64,000 nt of DNA. It comes from Trissonchulus latispiculum (taxonomy: Eukaryota; Nematoda; Enoplea; Enoplida; Ironidae). The first letter of the stretch is position 1. Each line of letters opens with the position of its first letter. The notes under the pieces are model-generated. The model was not told the origin of the DNA. It saw nothing but the letters and a program-made list of their open reading frames with translations, and searched no databases. The translations under genes were made by a program, and so were the position numbers. The stretch is taken from contig JASAND010023040.1 in assembly GCA_030248195.1 (NCBI GenBank), positions 1 through 64,000 of the forward strand, written 5' to 3'. Shown one piece after another: positions 12,184 through 23,400 of the stretch.

Positions 12184-13521
12184 CTAAAGTCTGACCAAAA
12201 AATGTAGAAAGCGAAATTGTTTTCTTAATATCTCAAAAACGCTTCAAGATAGCTACCACAAAATATATATTTTCTGAACCGGACTGATGAGATCTTTCTT
12301 TTCGTGAAAAAATTTTCTTAAAATTTCCCGTGCGATTTCAAAGGGCGCCGCTTTTATATGTACAGAAGGATTGGTACATGGTACTGCCGCGATTTTTTCA
12401 GGAAAATTTTCCCCTTGTATGAAAGTGCTACACACCAAATTTCAACTTATTTGGCTGAAAATTGCGTGAGTTATTCAATTTTTTAGATTTTCAAAATCCT
12501 TTGATCTTTGCCGCTTTTTCGACTTTGACTGGTCATTACTCGCGACTCCCTCAACGGAAAAAATTTTCGATTAGATTTTCAGGACCGCCTAGACGTCCGC
12601 TTTCACCCGATATATGTGAGATTTCAATATTTGAAAGTCGATTTTTTCGAAAAATACCACATTTTGACCCAAAATTTCGACACAGCGAGTCTACCAAGTG
12701 AGTAAAAATTACATAATCATAAAGTTCAATCTAAGCTGAATCCAACGATATAAAGTTTTTGTGGCTACGACTTACATTGCGTCCGCAATGAATTTTTAAA
12801 CAATTTCCCTTTTTCAGCTGGTTTTTGCTAGTTTACACTGGTTCAGGCAAATCAAGGCGGCAACATCAAAGGGAGCCAAAAACTAGCTGAAAAAGGGAAA
12901 TTGTTTAAAAATTCATTGCGGACGCAATGTAAGTCGTAGCCGCAAAAACTTTATGTCGTTGGATTCAGCTTAGATTGAACTTTCTGATTATGTAATTTTC
13001 ACTCACTTTTGCTAGACTCGCTATGTCAAAATTTTGGGTCAAAAAGTGGTATTTTTCGAAAAAATCGACTTTCAGATTTTTAAATCTCACATATATCGGG
13101 TGAAAGGGAACGCCTAGGCGGTCCTGAAAATGTAATCGAAAAATTTTTCCGTTGAGCGAGTCGCGAGTAATAACCAGTCAAAGTCGAAAAAGCGGCAAAG
13201 ATCAAAGGATTTTGAAAAACTAAAAAATTGAATAACTCACGCAATTTTCAGCCAAAAAAGTTGAAATTTGGCGTGTAGCACTTTCATACAAGGGGAAAAT
13301 TTTCCTGAAAAAATCGCGGCAGTACCATGTACCAATCCTTCTGTACATATAAAAGCGGCGCCCTTTGAAATCGCACGGGAAATTTCAAAAAAATTTTTCA
13401 CGAAAAGAAAGATCTCATCAGTCCAGTTCAGAAAATATATACTGTGTGGTAGCTATCTTGAAGCGTTTTTGAGATATTAAGAAAACAATTTCGCTTTCTA
13501 CATTTCTTGGTCAGACTTTAG
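12184..13521. repeat. 1.3 kb palindrome, two ~640 bp arms
   Basis: The stretch begins CTAAAGTCTGACCA and ends TGGTCAGACTTTAG. The arms stay complementary to the centre, where only about 45 bp (near 12838-12882) are unpaired. The same short peptide frame therefore appears on opposite strands in the two arms (12253-12438 minus, 13268-13480 plus), which is a by-product of the symmetry and not a gene. It is probably a foldback-type transposon. Confidence 0.8.
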
Positions 13522-13603
13522 TTCACATTCACTACCCGCATATGCCTGTTAAATCCTCAATAATCAATCGTGCTTATGATATGATCAACAGGATCAGTGC
13601 ACC

Positions 13604-14611
13604 TTAAGGTACTGGTTTCCTTTCGGGTATTTTTGACTCATACGGCTTTAACCCTTTACGTAAATGGCTAAAACTTACGAAATAACCTAGCTCTTTAACA
13701 TTCTGTCCCGTCTTTTTCGGCCAAAAGATGAGAAAGTTTTGGTTTTTCGCCTTAGGCTCCCAGTAAGTAGACAAAACACGGGATTGGTTGCTATGGCTGG
13801 AAAGAGGACACGAAAACGAACATTTTTGCTCTTACAACTTTTGAGCTGTCTCCAGTGGTTAATTAAGTCGGTATAAGCAAAAAACTGTTTTTAGGGTCAA
13901 AAAATGGTCACTTTTGAGGAAATCAATTTTTTCAAAATTACTGCCACATGTTAAGGACAAAGTTGGTTTATTTATACTCAATCGATACAGCGTCGAACTG
14001 CACATTTTATGAATGCCTAGTAGCCGGAATGTATTGCTTTTAGCTGAAGATTTGGCCGAAAAACCATTTTGGCAAAACTGCGATTATTTTGTTTCGAACA
14101 TCGATTTCTCAAAAACTGCTCGACGGATTCCGGAAATTTTTGGAAGAATCTGAAATTCGCACTTCTGCGGAGGGACGTTTTTCTTGGTTTGGGCTAAAAC
14201 GTATCGAGTAGCAAGAAAACTCAATGCGAAATTGCGAAATTTCGAGTCATCGCACATTTGCCGGATTTTCTGGAGTATTGAGACTTCTTGAGCCAAATCC
14301 AAAAAAACGTCCCTCGGCCCATATGTCCTTCATATCGTGACACATAAAGAACTTTTGGCCGATTCTTCAGTTCTGAGAAATCGATGTTCAAAGATTTTTG
14401 GTCTACACTCTTCATGTTAGATGTCAGTATGTCAAAAAATTACTGCAATTTTTTTTGCTACTTTTGCCGGTTTCGTAAGCTCATGTGAATGTACAGAGAA
14501 TAAGCTTTAAAACGATGTATTAAGCTCTTTCCAACTCCCGAAATTGCGAAAGTTATAGCGGTTCAAAAATTTACTAAAAAAGCACTGCACAAAAGGAAAC
14601 CAGCACCTTAA
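13604..14611 (-). mobile_element. TTAA element family M, copy 1 (inverted)
   Basis: A 1008-bp non-coding element bounded by TTAA. The ends read GGTACTGGTTTCC and its complement GGAAACCAGCACC. The body matches the three other copies in reverse orientation and contains the inverted core AACATCGATTTCTCAAAAACT. Copies 1 and 4 share end sequences and form one subfamily. No transposase frame remains. Confidence 0.8.
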
Positions 14612-15087
14612 GTAAATTTTGATAAAAATAGCTGAGGGGGGTCTATCCTTTTTCCCTTCTCGACAAGGGGGACTACCCACTCCTTGTCGATCTGGGGAGG
14701 TCTGCGTCTGCACACCCCATTGTCACCACGTTAACCTATGGTTGTCATCAATATTAGACTTTCAGTAATCGTGATAACAATCAAATTATTCAAAATCAAT
14801 TTGAATTAAAGTGATATTGTAATTTCAAACCCAACTAAAGGAGCAGATAGACATCACTGGAGGGAATTAGAAATTTCCTACGTCACTAATTCTGAGACAA
14901 TTAGGGCAAAGTCTTAAACTCGCAGACGGCAAGCTAATGACATAAATTTTCAACTGCTTTCCGCTCCGAGGCAGCTTTTTGAGTGTAAATTAAGCAAGAC
15001 GAAACTAGTTTGGTCGGCCGCAAACTTAACTTGGAGTAAAAGTTATGACAACTTTGCTATAACAGCTTTCTTTCTTAACACAAAATA
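14612..15087. other. intergenic, no gene seen
   Basis: At 14630-14720 there is a stretch with CTTGTCGA and CGACAAGG in opposite orientations. No gene was recognised. Confidence 0.3.
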
Positions 15088-15598
15088 ATAGGTTAATCAC
15101 GAAGCTGGCAGAACTAGGATCCAGTTGTGGACCGTGTCAAGAAGTTTGCAAGTTTGCACTTAATTTTGCCTTAAAAGCATTTTTGAAAGATTTTAAAATG
15201 CTATTCTAAATGTATACATATTTGATTTTATAGGCTTAACACTATTTTCGTAAAGTTAGCTACCCCACCCAAAGCAACTTCCGCTAAGTTATACAAAATC
15301 GGCTCTAAAATGCTAAATATGTAGTGACATTAGCTGAAGATAAATATTTTGTTAGGTACCGCCGATCCGATACTTGTGCACAGGTGGACAAGGGGGTATT
15401 GGCCATAAGGGGTAAGAAAATTGCCCAATAAATCGGTTTTACTGCTATCATTTCCAAAAATTTTCCGGCTTTGCCGGAATTTTTCCCTTAAAATCACTTT
15501 TTTTGCTAAAAAACGTCCGAAAAACGTGTGGGTAAAAAAATCGCGATTTTTTATTAAAAAATGGCAAAAATTGCTTAAAAATCGCTTTTAAGGTACCC
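15088..15598. repeat. dispersed repeat F, copy interrupted by a TTAA element
   Basis: This copy matches 25797-26335 in reverse orientation, including a ~275 bp inner part and an outer unit with CACAGGTGGACAAGGGGG and AAAAAATGGCAAAAATTGCTTAAAAATCGC-type sequence. It is cut by the family-M element at 15599-16611 and resumes at 16612-16668 with CTCTCACAAGGGGTA. Confidence 0.75.
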
Positions 15599-16611
15599 TT
15601 AAGGTGCTGGTATCGTTTTGTGCAGTGCTTATGTGGGTAGTTTTTGAAACGCCCTAACTTTCGCAATTTTGCGAATTGGAAAGAGCTTCATACATCATTT
15701 TAAAGCTTATAATCTGTAGACTCTCATGAAATTACGAAACTAGTAAAAATCCGCAAAAATAGCGAAAATTTTCTGACATACTGACATCTGACCGGCTGAA
15801 TATTGACCAAAAATATTTGAACATCGATTTCTCAAAACTGTGGGATCGGCCAAAATTTTTTCTTGCGCCGACCTATAAAGGACATGTGGGCCGAGGGACA
15901 TTTTTTGGGATTTGGCTCAGCAGGTCTTAACGGTCAAGAAAATCCATTAAATGTGCGGTGACACAAAATTTCGCAACTTTGCATTGAGTTTTCTCGCAAC
16001 TGGAGATGTTTTAGCTCAAACCAAGAAAACTGTCCCTCCGCAATAGTGCGAATTCTCATTCTGCCAAAAATCACGCGAATCCATTGGGTAGTTTTTGAAA
16101 AATCGATGTTCAAAACAAAATAATCGCAGTTTTGTCAAAATGGTTTTCGGCCAAATCTCTAACTTAGAGCAGCAAACTCCGGCTAATAGGTATTGATAAA
16201 TGTGCAATGAGACTGTGTATCGATCGAGTATAAATAAACCAAAATTGTCCGTACGATTTGGCAGTAATTTTGAAAAAACTGATTTTCTCGAAAACGGCCA
16301 TTTTTGGACCCCAAAAATCGTTTTTTGCTTATACTGACTTAACCACTAGAGATAGCTCAAAAGTTGTAAAAGCAAAAATGTTCATTTTGGTGCCCTCTTT
16401 CCAGCCATACCAACCAATCTGGTGTCTCGACAATGTGCTAAAAGAATAATGGCAAAAACCAAAAATTTTTTATCTTTGCACCTAAAAATGCGGGACTGGT
16501 CCCAGAATGTTAAAGAGCACCGAAATAGTATATTTGGAAAGTTTCATCCACTTTCATAAAGAATTAAAGCCTATAGGGTCAAATTTACACAAAGCGATAC
16601 CAGCACCTTAA
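15599..16611 (+). mobile_element. TTAA element family M, copy 2
   Basis: A 1013-bp element bounded by TTAA with ends GGTGCTGGTATCG and CGATACCAGCACC. It is nearly identical to the copy at 20517. It sits inside repeat F. The host flanks (GGTACCCTTAA before, TTAAGACAATTGCTC after) can be compared with the uninterrupted relative near 26378-26405, which supports insertion at a TTAA-like site. It is non-coding. Confidence 0.85.
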
Positions 16612-16668
16612 GACAATTGCTCTCACAAGGGGTAACCAAATTTGCTTCCACAAGGGTCAGTGAAATTT
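16612..16668. repeat. dispersed repeat F, right remainder
   Basis: The last ~57 bp of the F copy, displaced by the family-M insertion. It contains TTTGCTTCCACAAGGGTCAG, which matches the complement of 25797-25860. Confidence 0.7.
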
Positions 16669-17297
16669 GACCTCCTGTTCAGGTATGTACTTGTGTTATT
16701 GTTAATTCAATCTGACGCAGATGTAGCTACAATTACTACAAACTATTTATGCTTTAATCTTAATAACATCAAGAGTCTACTAATCTAAATTGGTTAAATT
16801 AAATGCCTAGAGAAAGACACCATAGAAAGACTTGTGGTTACATTTGTATCTAGGCTTTCTTTGGCCTTCAGTTTCCAGTAAAATTCAAGGTATCATATCT
16901 CAACTCTTCTGATAAAGGTGCAGAGCATCCTAGATCACAGTCCGAGGCGTGGGCCAAGTCTTCGCATCTAAGTAGTCGGGCACGAGCCCATATCAAAAGA
17001 TTAGTATAAAACACAAGAGCCCCCATCGGAGTAAAAGGAGGTTCTCATACGTTTGGCACAGCATTACCTTACAGCAAGCCATAGGCGACAGTTCAAGGTT
17101 AAGCTCTTTGAAATATTGTGGTGAGTTGTGAAAAGTTGTGGTATTTCATAAATTTGCTATATCTATCCTTCGAACGGAGCAAACGCCAATCTTCTGTCGT
17201 AGGAAACGGTAGTAGCATATTTTCCCTCCAATCTAATTTGCATATACAAAAATTAGATAAGTGCTTCGAATTTCAAAATAGAGCGCATTCGATCAAG
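16669..17297. other. upstream region of the glycine-rich gene
   Basis: No repeat was recognised. The promoter and 5' UTR of the gene starting at 17298 should lie here. A GCATATACAAA stretch at about 17237 is a weak TATA-like candidate only. Confidence 0.3.
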
Positions 17298-20162
17298 ATG
17301 TTCTGGCAGATACCTCTAGTTTTAGGAATAGTGGCTATTGCTGATGGCCAAAGTAAGTTTATTATTTGCTGCGAAACATTATCCTGTAAAAAAGACTTAT
17401 TCATTATAAATTTTATGCTTTTCATCTGACACATCTGGGCCAATTCCATGAGCGTTTCTTAGGGTATGCGGGTATCCGCCCAGGTGTACACAATTGTTAT
17501 GGAACATTTTGTTTTGGACCGTTTTTTTGAAAAGGCTGCTTTGTTGCAAATCATATGTGACTTATACCAAGAGTTTATAATACCAAGAGTGAGAAGCTTG
17601 GCCCCTCCTAATGGAAATGGCCTGCGAGATGCTCGGCACATTAAGGCCGAAATCTGGGGGGGGGGGGTCTGGGCCCGAACCACTTACCATTGTTCAGCAT
17701 GTGTTTATATGCGTTTGAACTAAAACGCGTCTGATTGGCTAATCGCCTACCTTATGTCAAATTTACGTGTATAAGCGGACCCCCCCGAGATCTAGGGGGT
17801 CCCGCTTAGCGTTGTTAAGCGTGTGTTTATATGCAGTCGAACTGAAAAGCACTGATGAGGATTGCGATAGCTGAGGCTTTTCAGTTCGACTGCATATAAA
17901 CACGCTTAACAACGCTCAGTGGGACCCCCCTGAGATCTCGGAGGGGGGGGTCCGCTTATACACGTAAATTTGACATAAGGTAGGCGATTAGCCAATCAGA
18001 TGCGTTTTAGTTCAAACGCATATAAACACATGCTGAACAATGGTAAGTGGTACCCCCCCCCCCCGAAATTTCGGCCTTAATGTGCCGAGCATCTCGCAGG
18101 CCATTTCCATTAGGAAGGGACAAGCTTCTCACTCTTGGTATCATAAACTCTTGCTTATACTAAGCACCTAAGAATTTTTACATTCAAAGTTTGTGGGTCA
18201 GTCGAAGCTTGACAAGAAGTAGACGATTAAGCTTAGGGGCAGATTCTGGAGGGTCTACCTCAACCTTGAAAGAAGGGTCTGTCTACCCCCAAAAATTCCA
18301 AAGGTGGGTTTTACGATGAACGATAAAAATATTTTTAAAAAATTGCTAAAATGAGCTTCAAAATATAGAATTTTTGTAAAAATCGCTAGGGGTACCCTTT
18401 GCTGCCCTTTGGCCGGGAGAGTCTACCGTTTTTTTCTCACCGAGGGTAGCTACTCATTTTTGTCGGTCTGGGGATCTACATCTCAATTCCCCTCACGTTA
18501 TCCTATAATTATAGAGTAATTATATTATTGATTTACTCTAGCTACATGCAGTATAGTTTAGCTATCAACTAGAGTCAAAGAGTAAGATTTCACGAGGTTG
18601 AAGGTTTAGATTGCCAAGTTGTCAAAGTATGTTGAGTTTGTCAAACGAAGCGGTTACCTAATTTACTTTTGTGCATTTGTTTTAGTACATTTTTTCGCCT
18701 GCATTCCTGATCAGCCAGAATGCATTCCATGCGAAGGTCCTCTTTGTCCTCTGCAAGCCATAATTCGGAATGTGATTGGCAAGCCTCTATGCGATGCTGC
18801 CTGTAAGCAACCTTTGATAATGAGCGATATAACATTTCCTGTGGTTGCTTTAATAATACATTTTAAAGTAATAACTACGGTGAACACTTATACTGTCACA
18901 GTGTAATAGCTAGTCATGATAAATATATTAGAAACGCAGTTCATCCAGTAGTTAGACTGCTTACTTAATGTATATATGTTTATGTATGTAATGTTTGTTG
19001 TTACTTTAAAAATAACAGAGCTACGAATTAGTTTTATCCAATACGTGTTGTTGAGGTGGTCAATACAGATTTTTTAAGGTGTTGATTCTGATTTGTACCC
19101 AAATACTTAGTTTATAACAAAGTTAAAATGTACCTGAGAGCATTGACATTTGAAGTGTTTAACAGGTTTAAGCATTAACATTGTTTTACTGTCACAAAAC
19201 CCAAAATGATGTTTTATTTTGCAGGTAAAGCACTGTCTTTAGCAGCTGCTGGATCAAAAGGTGGAACTGGGATTGGAGGACAGGGAATAGGAGGGGCAGG
19301 TGGTGGAACTGGCATCGGTGGTCAGGGTATTGGTGGTGCTGGCGGAGGTATGGGAATCGGCGGGATGGGAATTGGAGGGGCAGGAGGCGGAAGTGGAATA
19401 GGTGGTCAAGGTATCGGAGGCGCTGGTGGAGGTACCGGCGTCGGAGGTCAGGGAGTGGGAGGTGCAGGAGGTGGAATGGGAATCGGTGGAATGGGAATTG
19501 GAGGTGCTGGAGGCGGAAGTGGAATTGGTGGTCAAGGAGTAGGAGGTGCCGGGGGTGGTACCGGTGCAGGCGGCGAAGGAGTTGGAGGCGCAGGAGGTGG
19601 AACTGGAATCGGTGGAGAAGGGTTGGGAGGTGCAGGAGGCGGCACTGGCGTTGGAGGTGAGGGCAATGGCGGTGCTGGAGGAGGAGCTGGCGTTGGAGGA
19701 AAAGGAAAGGGAGGTGCTGGCGGTGGCACAGGTGTAGGCGGTGGAGGTCAGGGAGGTGCAGGTGGTGGTGCTGGAATTGGTGGTCAGGGCGAAGGAGGAT
19801 CAGGTGGAGGTACTGGCGCCGGTGGTACCGGGGTTGGAGGCTCAGGTGGTGGCGCTGGTGTAGGTGGGGGTGGAATTGGTGGTGAAGGTGGTGGCAGTGG
19901 AATTGGAGGCGCAGGGAAAGGAGGAAGCGGTGGAGGCGGTGGAACCGGTGGAACCGGAGTCGGCGGCGCTGGTGGTGGTACTGGAGCAGGCGGTGCAGGA
20001 ATTGGCGGTAAAGGGGGTGGCGCTGGTAAAGGTGGAACAGGAGTTGGAGGATTTGGGGGAGGAGCGGGTATTGGTGGCACTGGAGCGGGTGGGTCCGGTG
20101 GAGGAAAGGGAGAAGGCGGCGTAGGTGTTGGTGGCGCTGACGCTGCTACATCTCAGCAGTGA
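17298..20162 (+). CDS. secreted glycine-rich repeat protein with a Cys-rich head (3 exons)
   Basis: Exons 17298-17352, 18686-18802 and 19225-20162 join at GTAAGT/TTTTAG and GTAAGC/TTTGCAG sites, both in phase 1, giving 369 residues. Residues 1-18 form a signal peptide. Residues 19-58 form a compact head with six cysteines (24, 31, 34, 39, 54, 58); the last is rebuilt across the second splice. From about residue 70 to the end the protein is some 20 copies of a 14-residue unit, x-G-[IVA]-G-G-x-G-x-G-G-x-G-G-G, with Ile, Val, Ala, Gln, Met, Lys or Glu in the variable places. It ends in Ala-rich GADAATSQQ. The composition fits an extracellular structural, adhesive or matrix protein; no family was recognised. 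Intron 1 holds a ~600 bp palindrome. Confidence 0.82.
17561..18164. repeat. ~600 bp near-perfect palindrome inside intron 1 of the glycine-rich gene
   Basis: The arms meet around 17862 with a loop of about 25-30 nt. Matching segments include TATATGCAGTCGAACTGAAA with its complement and GTGTATAAGCGGACCCCCCC with its complement. The arms look about 95% matched by eye. The primary transcript of the host gene would carry a 290-bp RNA hairpin. Confidence 0.85.
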
Positions 20163-20516
20163 AGTTAAATTGAAATTTGTTTCTTGCCGATAACGTCTGT
20201 GATAGCCACTGCCTGATTAAAAATGTTTCTCATGTTGCTTAATTTTACAGCTACCAGAGTTCAGAGTGATGTGTCGTGGTAGGAAAACAAATTCGGCGTA
20301 GAAATGTTTCCCGAAGCTAGCTCAAAAATAGGAATATCAGAAGGCCAATTTACATCACAAAACTTTCCACGACAACCCCTTGGTTGAAGCAAAGTTCGAA
20401 AGTACAATGAATCTACGAAACTACAAACTCTTGCTGTACAACATTAACTTTCAACCTTTGATGAAACTGACCAAAAAACGCTGGGCTTTGTGTTTATGAA
20501 TAGCTTGAGAAATCGC
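20163..20516. other. 3' flank of the glycine-rich gene
   Basis: No feature beyond the expected 3' UTR was recognised. Confidence 0.3.
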
Positions 20517-21510
20517 TTAAGGTGCTGGTATCGTTTTGTGCAATGCTTTTGTGCGTATTTTTTGAAACGCCATAACTTTCGCAATTTTGTGAGTTAGAAA
20601 GAGCTTTATACATCATTTTAAAGCTTATAATCTGCAGATTCTCGTGAGAGTACGAAATCCGGAAATAATAGCTAAAATTTTCTGACATACTGGCATCTGA
20701 CAGGCTGAATATAGACCAAAAATTTTTGAACATGGATTTCTCAAAACTGTGGAATCGGCCAAAAATTTTTCTTGTGCTGTCCTATAAAGGACATGTGGGC
20801 CGAGGGACATTTTTTGGATTTGGCTCAGTAGGTCTTAACGGTAAAGAAAATCCATTAAATGTGCGGTGACACAAAATTTCGCAACTTTGCATTGAGTTTT
20901 CTCGCAACTGGAGATGTTTTAGCTCAAACCAAGAAAAATGTCCCTCCGCAATAGTGCGAATTCTCATTCTGCCAAAAATCACGCGAATCCATTAGGTAGT
21001 TTTTGAGAAATCGATGTTCAAAACAAAATAATCGCAGTTTTGCCAAAATGGTTTTTCGGCCAAATCTCTAGTTTAGAGCAACAAACTCCGGCTAATAGGC
21101 ATTGATAAAATGTGCAATGAGACTGTATATCGATCGAGTATAAATAAACCAAAATTGTCCGTACGATTTGGCAGTAATTTTGAAAAAACTGATTTTCTCG
21201 AAAACGGCCATTTTTGGACCCCAAAAATCGTTTTTTGCTTATACTGACTTAACCAGATAGCTCAAAAGTTGTAAAAGCAAAAATGTTCATTTTTTGTGCC
21301 CTCTTTCCAGCCATATCAGCCAATCTGGTGTCTCGACTATGAGAATAATGGCCAAAACCAAAAATTTCTTATCTTTGCACCTAAAAATGCGGGACTGGTC
21401 CCAGAATGTTAAAGAGCACCGAAATAGTATATTTGGAAAGTTTCATCCACTTTCATAAAGAATTAAAGCCTATAGGGTCAACTTTACACAAAGCGATACC
21501 AGCACCTTAA
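20517..21510 (+). mobile_element. TTAA element family M, copy 3
   Basis: A 994-bp element bounded by TTAA, with the same ends (GGTGCTGGTATCG / CGATACCAGCACC) and the same orientation as copy 2, to which it is nearly identical along its length. It is non-coding. High similarity of copies 2 and 3 implies recent activity of this subfamily. Confidence 0.85.
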
Positions 21511-21847
21511 GTCCTCAACTATAGATCCTGGAAATCTTAGGGTTGAGCATTTTAGTTGAGTAGAGGCACATCAACCAATGACTTCATACCAATGCGTTTA
21601 GTACGGACAGAAAAGCCTGGAAAACCACTATAACGAACAACTTGAATTTGCTTCCAAACTTTCTTTAATTCACAGGTCTACCCTACCGTGCTGAGTATGG
21701 TCGAGGATTGGCCTTATTCAATCTACTGTAATGATCAACTAAGTTTGTCACTCCCTCGACACTTATAGCTATGCTGTTCTTCGAATACATAATTCGTTGA
21801 GGAACCCAATTTATTTAATCATTAGTCTATTTAATCATTAATTTACT
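21511..21847. other. intergenic, 3' flank of the Cys-rich gene
   Basis: No gene or repeat was recognised. It should include the 3' UTR of the minus-strand gene at 21848. Confidence 0.3.
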
Positions 21848-22468
21848 TCAAGTGCAACGATTAAATGGCACGCATTGACCATCTGAATTAATAAATTTTC
21901 CCTTGTCTCTTGGACAATCGCAGTAGAGTGCCTTTTTAGCTTTGTCACACTTCTTGGTCTTCTTGGAACACGCAGGGGCATCGTCCAGATAGAGCGTCCA
22001 GTTGCCGTAAGCCGTCTTGCAGGGAACTGGCTTGCAAGATGGTTCACAAGAGCTTCTCTTCCAACCTCTGGAACAAGTCTCTCGTCCCGCATTCGTCGTC
22101 GTTAATCCATCAATGGCAGATTTCGGTGGAATTGTAAAGTCGGACTGTTTTTCTTTGAGACAGTTTGCAAAGGTTACACACTCTCCGTCTTCGTTAACGT
22201 ACTTATTATCCTCTTTAGAGCAAACGCAAATCGGATCCTTCAGCTTGGTGCATTTTCTTGCCTTTGCCTTGCATTTCTTGGGACTTCCTTCACGTCGAAG
22301 AACTGTCCTGTATTGTCGAATCGCAATATCGCATTTTTGACCAGTTTTTGAAATTGGGCATCCTGGACACCTCCTCACCTCTCGTTTCCAACCCTTTTCG
22401 CACTTTTGCAAGAAAACGGCACTGACTGATATCCAAATGATAACAGCGAAAAGCGTAAATCTAACCAT
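21848..22468 (-). CDS. secreted 20-cysteine protein, two TIL-like domains (paralog A)
   Basis: An uninterrupted 206-residue frame. Residues 1-20 form a signal peptide (hydrophobic, ending SVSAVFLQ). The rest is two tandem domains with ten cysteines each. Both end in the pattern C-x-C ... [KF][YF][VI]N-x-D-G-x-C-V-x-F-x-x-C. The order and number of cysteines resemble trypsin-inhibitor-like (TIL) domains, but the spacing between the fourth and fifth cysteines is wider than usual, so inhibitor function is inference. A paralog of exactly the same length and cysteine plan lies at 35569-36189 on the same strand. A splice-acceptor-like TTTCCTCAG ends 13 nt before the ATG. It sits just beyond the 3' end of emx. 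Confidence 0.85.
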   Translation of the reverse strand: MVRFTLFAVIIWISVSAVFLQKCEKGWKREVRRCPGCPISKTGQKCDIAIRQYRTVLRREGSPKKCKAKARKCTKLKDPICVCSKEDNKYVNEDGECVTFANCLKEKQSDFTIPPKSAIDGLTTTNAGRETCSRGWKRSSCEPSCKPVPCKTAYGNWTLYLDDAPACSKKTKKCDKAKKALYCDCPRDKGKFINSDGQCVPFNRCT

Positions 22469-23223
22469 CTTAAAGCGTAAACTGAGGAAACTGATTAAAG
22501 TGGCTGGTTAAAATCAGAAATCTTAAGCAGTATTTGTTCACCTTTATAACGTATTAAGTCAATACAATTTGCTTTACCGAGATTCAAAAATAACAGTCAA
22601 GAGTCAGTTGAAAAATATTGTATATTTTGTTCTTTCTCAAAGAAATTCAGCTTAACTACTGTATATTTCTTCATCTATCACTTCACTTATCATTAAAATA
22701 GAAGTAATAATGATCATCACTATAAGTTTAGTTGAGTTAAGGCAAGGATATTCAGAAAAGCGTAGGAGATTTGAATTCAGTTGAAAAAATTTTACAATAG
22801 CAATAGATAAACCTCCGTCCAGTATTTCGGCAATTCAAGAAAGATCTGATTAACTCTTGACCTGTTGGGAATTCATGGTTATTTAAGTACAGCAACAGAT
22901 TTGTCTTTCTGTTATTTCGGATTATCCTGTTTGTGTCTTGTCTTCGTTTCAACTCCTGAGAGGTAATCTTTGAATAAAAAATTATCTTGGAAATAATGTT
23001 TAATGTGGCAGGGGATGAAGAAGCTACCACAGCTATACCTACCCAATTCTCGCTCTTTGCACCTCTGGATTCCTGGAGTTACAAAACGTGATATCTGATT
23101 GTTAAAATTACATTGAAAATTTTTTCATGTTTTACTTGATTCTAAATAAAAGCTCAAAGTATCACAAAGCAGGTAAACTACATGCATTCATTTCTGTTCG
23201 AAAAGTTTTCATTTTGCGTCTAT
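22469..23223. other. gap between the Cys-rich gene and emx
   Basis: No gene was recognised. It should hold the emx 3' UTR and the Cys-rich promoter. Confidence 0.3.
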
Positions 23224-23400
23224 TTAGGGACTAGATTCTGGTGAGCTTTCAGTCGGGTGGTAGTTGGCCGAAGATGTTGCAGCGGAGGATTCTCCTGATT
23301 TCCCATCCTGAGATGATCGATTCCGAGATGATCGAATGGTTTCTGTTTCCGTCATCATTCGCTTGTATTTAGTGCGGCGATTTTGAAACCAAACTTTCAC
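23224..23400 (-). CDS. emx: emx exon 3 (recognition helix and C terminus)
   Basis: The acceptor is TATATTTCAG. The exon starts [14 protein letters not shown], the DNA-contact helix with the invariant WFQNRR, and ends in a Ser-rich tail and TAA. Confidence 0.95.
   Translation of the reverse strand: MKVWFQNRRTKYKRMMTETETIRSSRNRSSQDGKSGESSAATSSANYHPTESSPESSP

Noticed and set aside
12253..13480. Identical peptides on opposite strands
   Set aside because: They result from the palindrome symmetry and have no other support.
17849..17880. CTGATGAG near the palindrome centre, like a hammerhead ribozyme core
   Set aside because: No matching GAAA and stem III were found around it.
19254..20124. Pro-rich, Ser/Thr-rich and Glu-rich frames overlapping the glycine-rich exon
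   Set aside because: They are shadows of the GC-rich glycine codons. The plus-strand frame has a signal peptide, splice sites and consistent phase.
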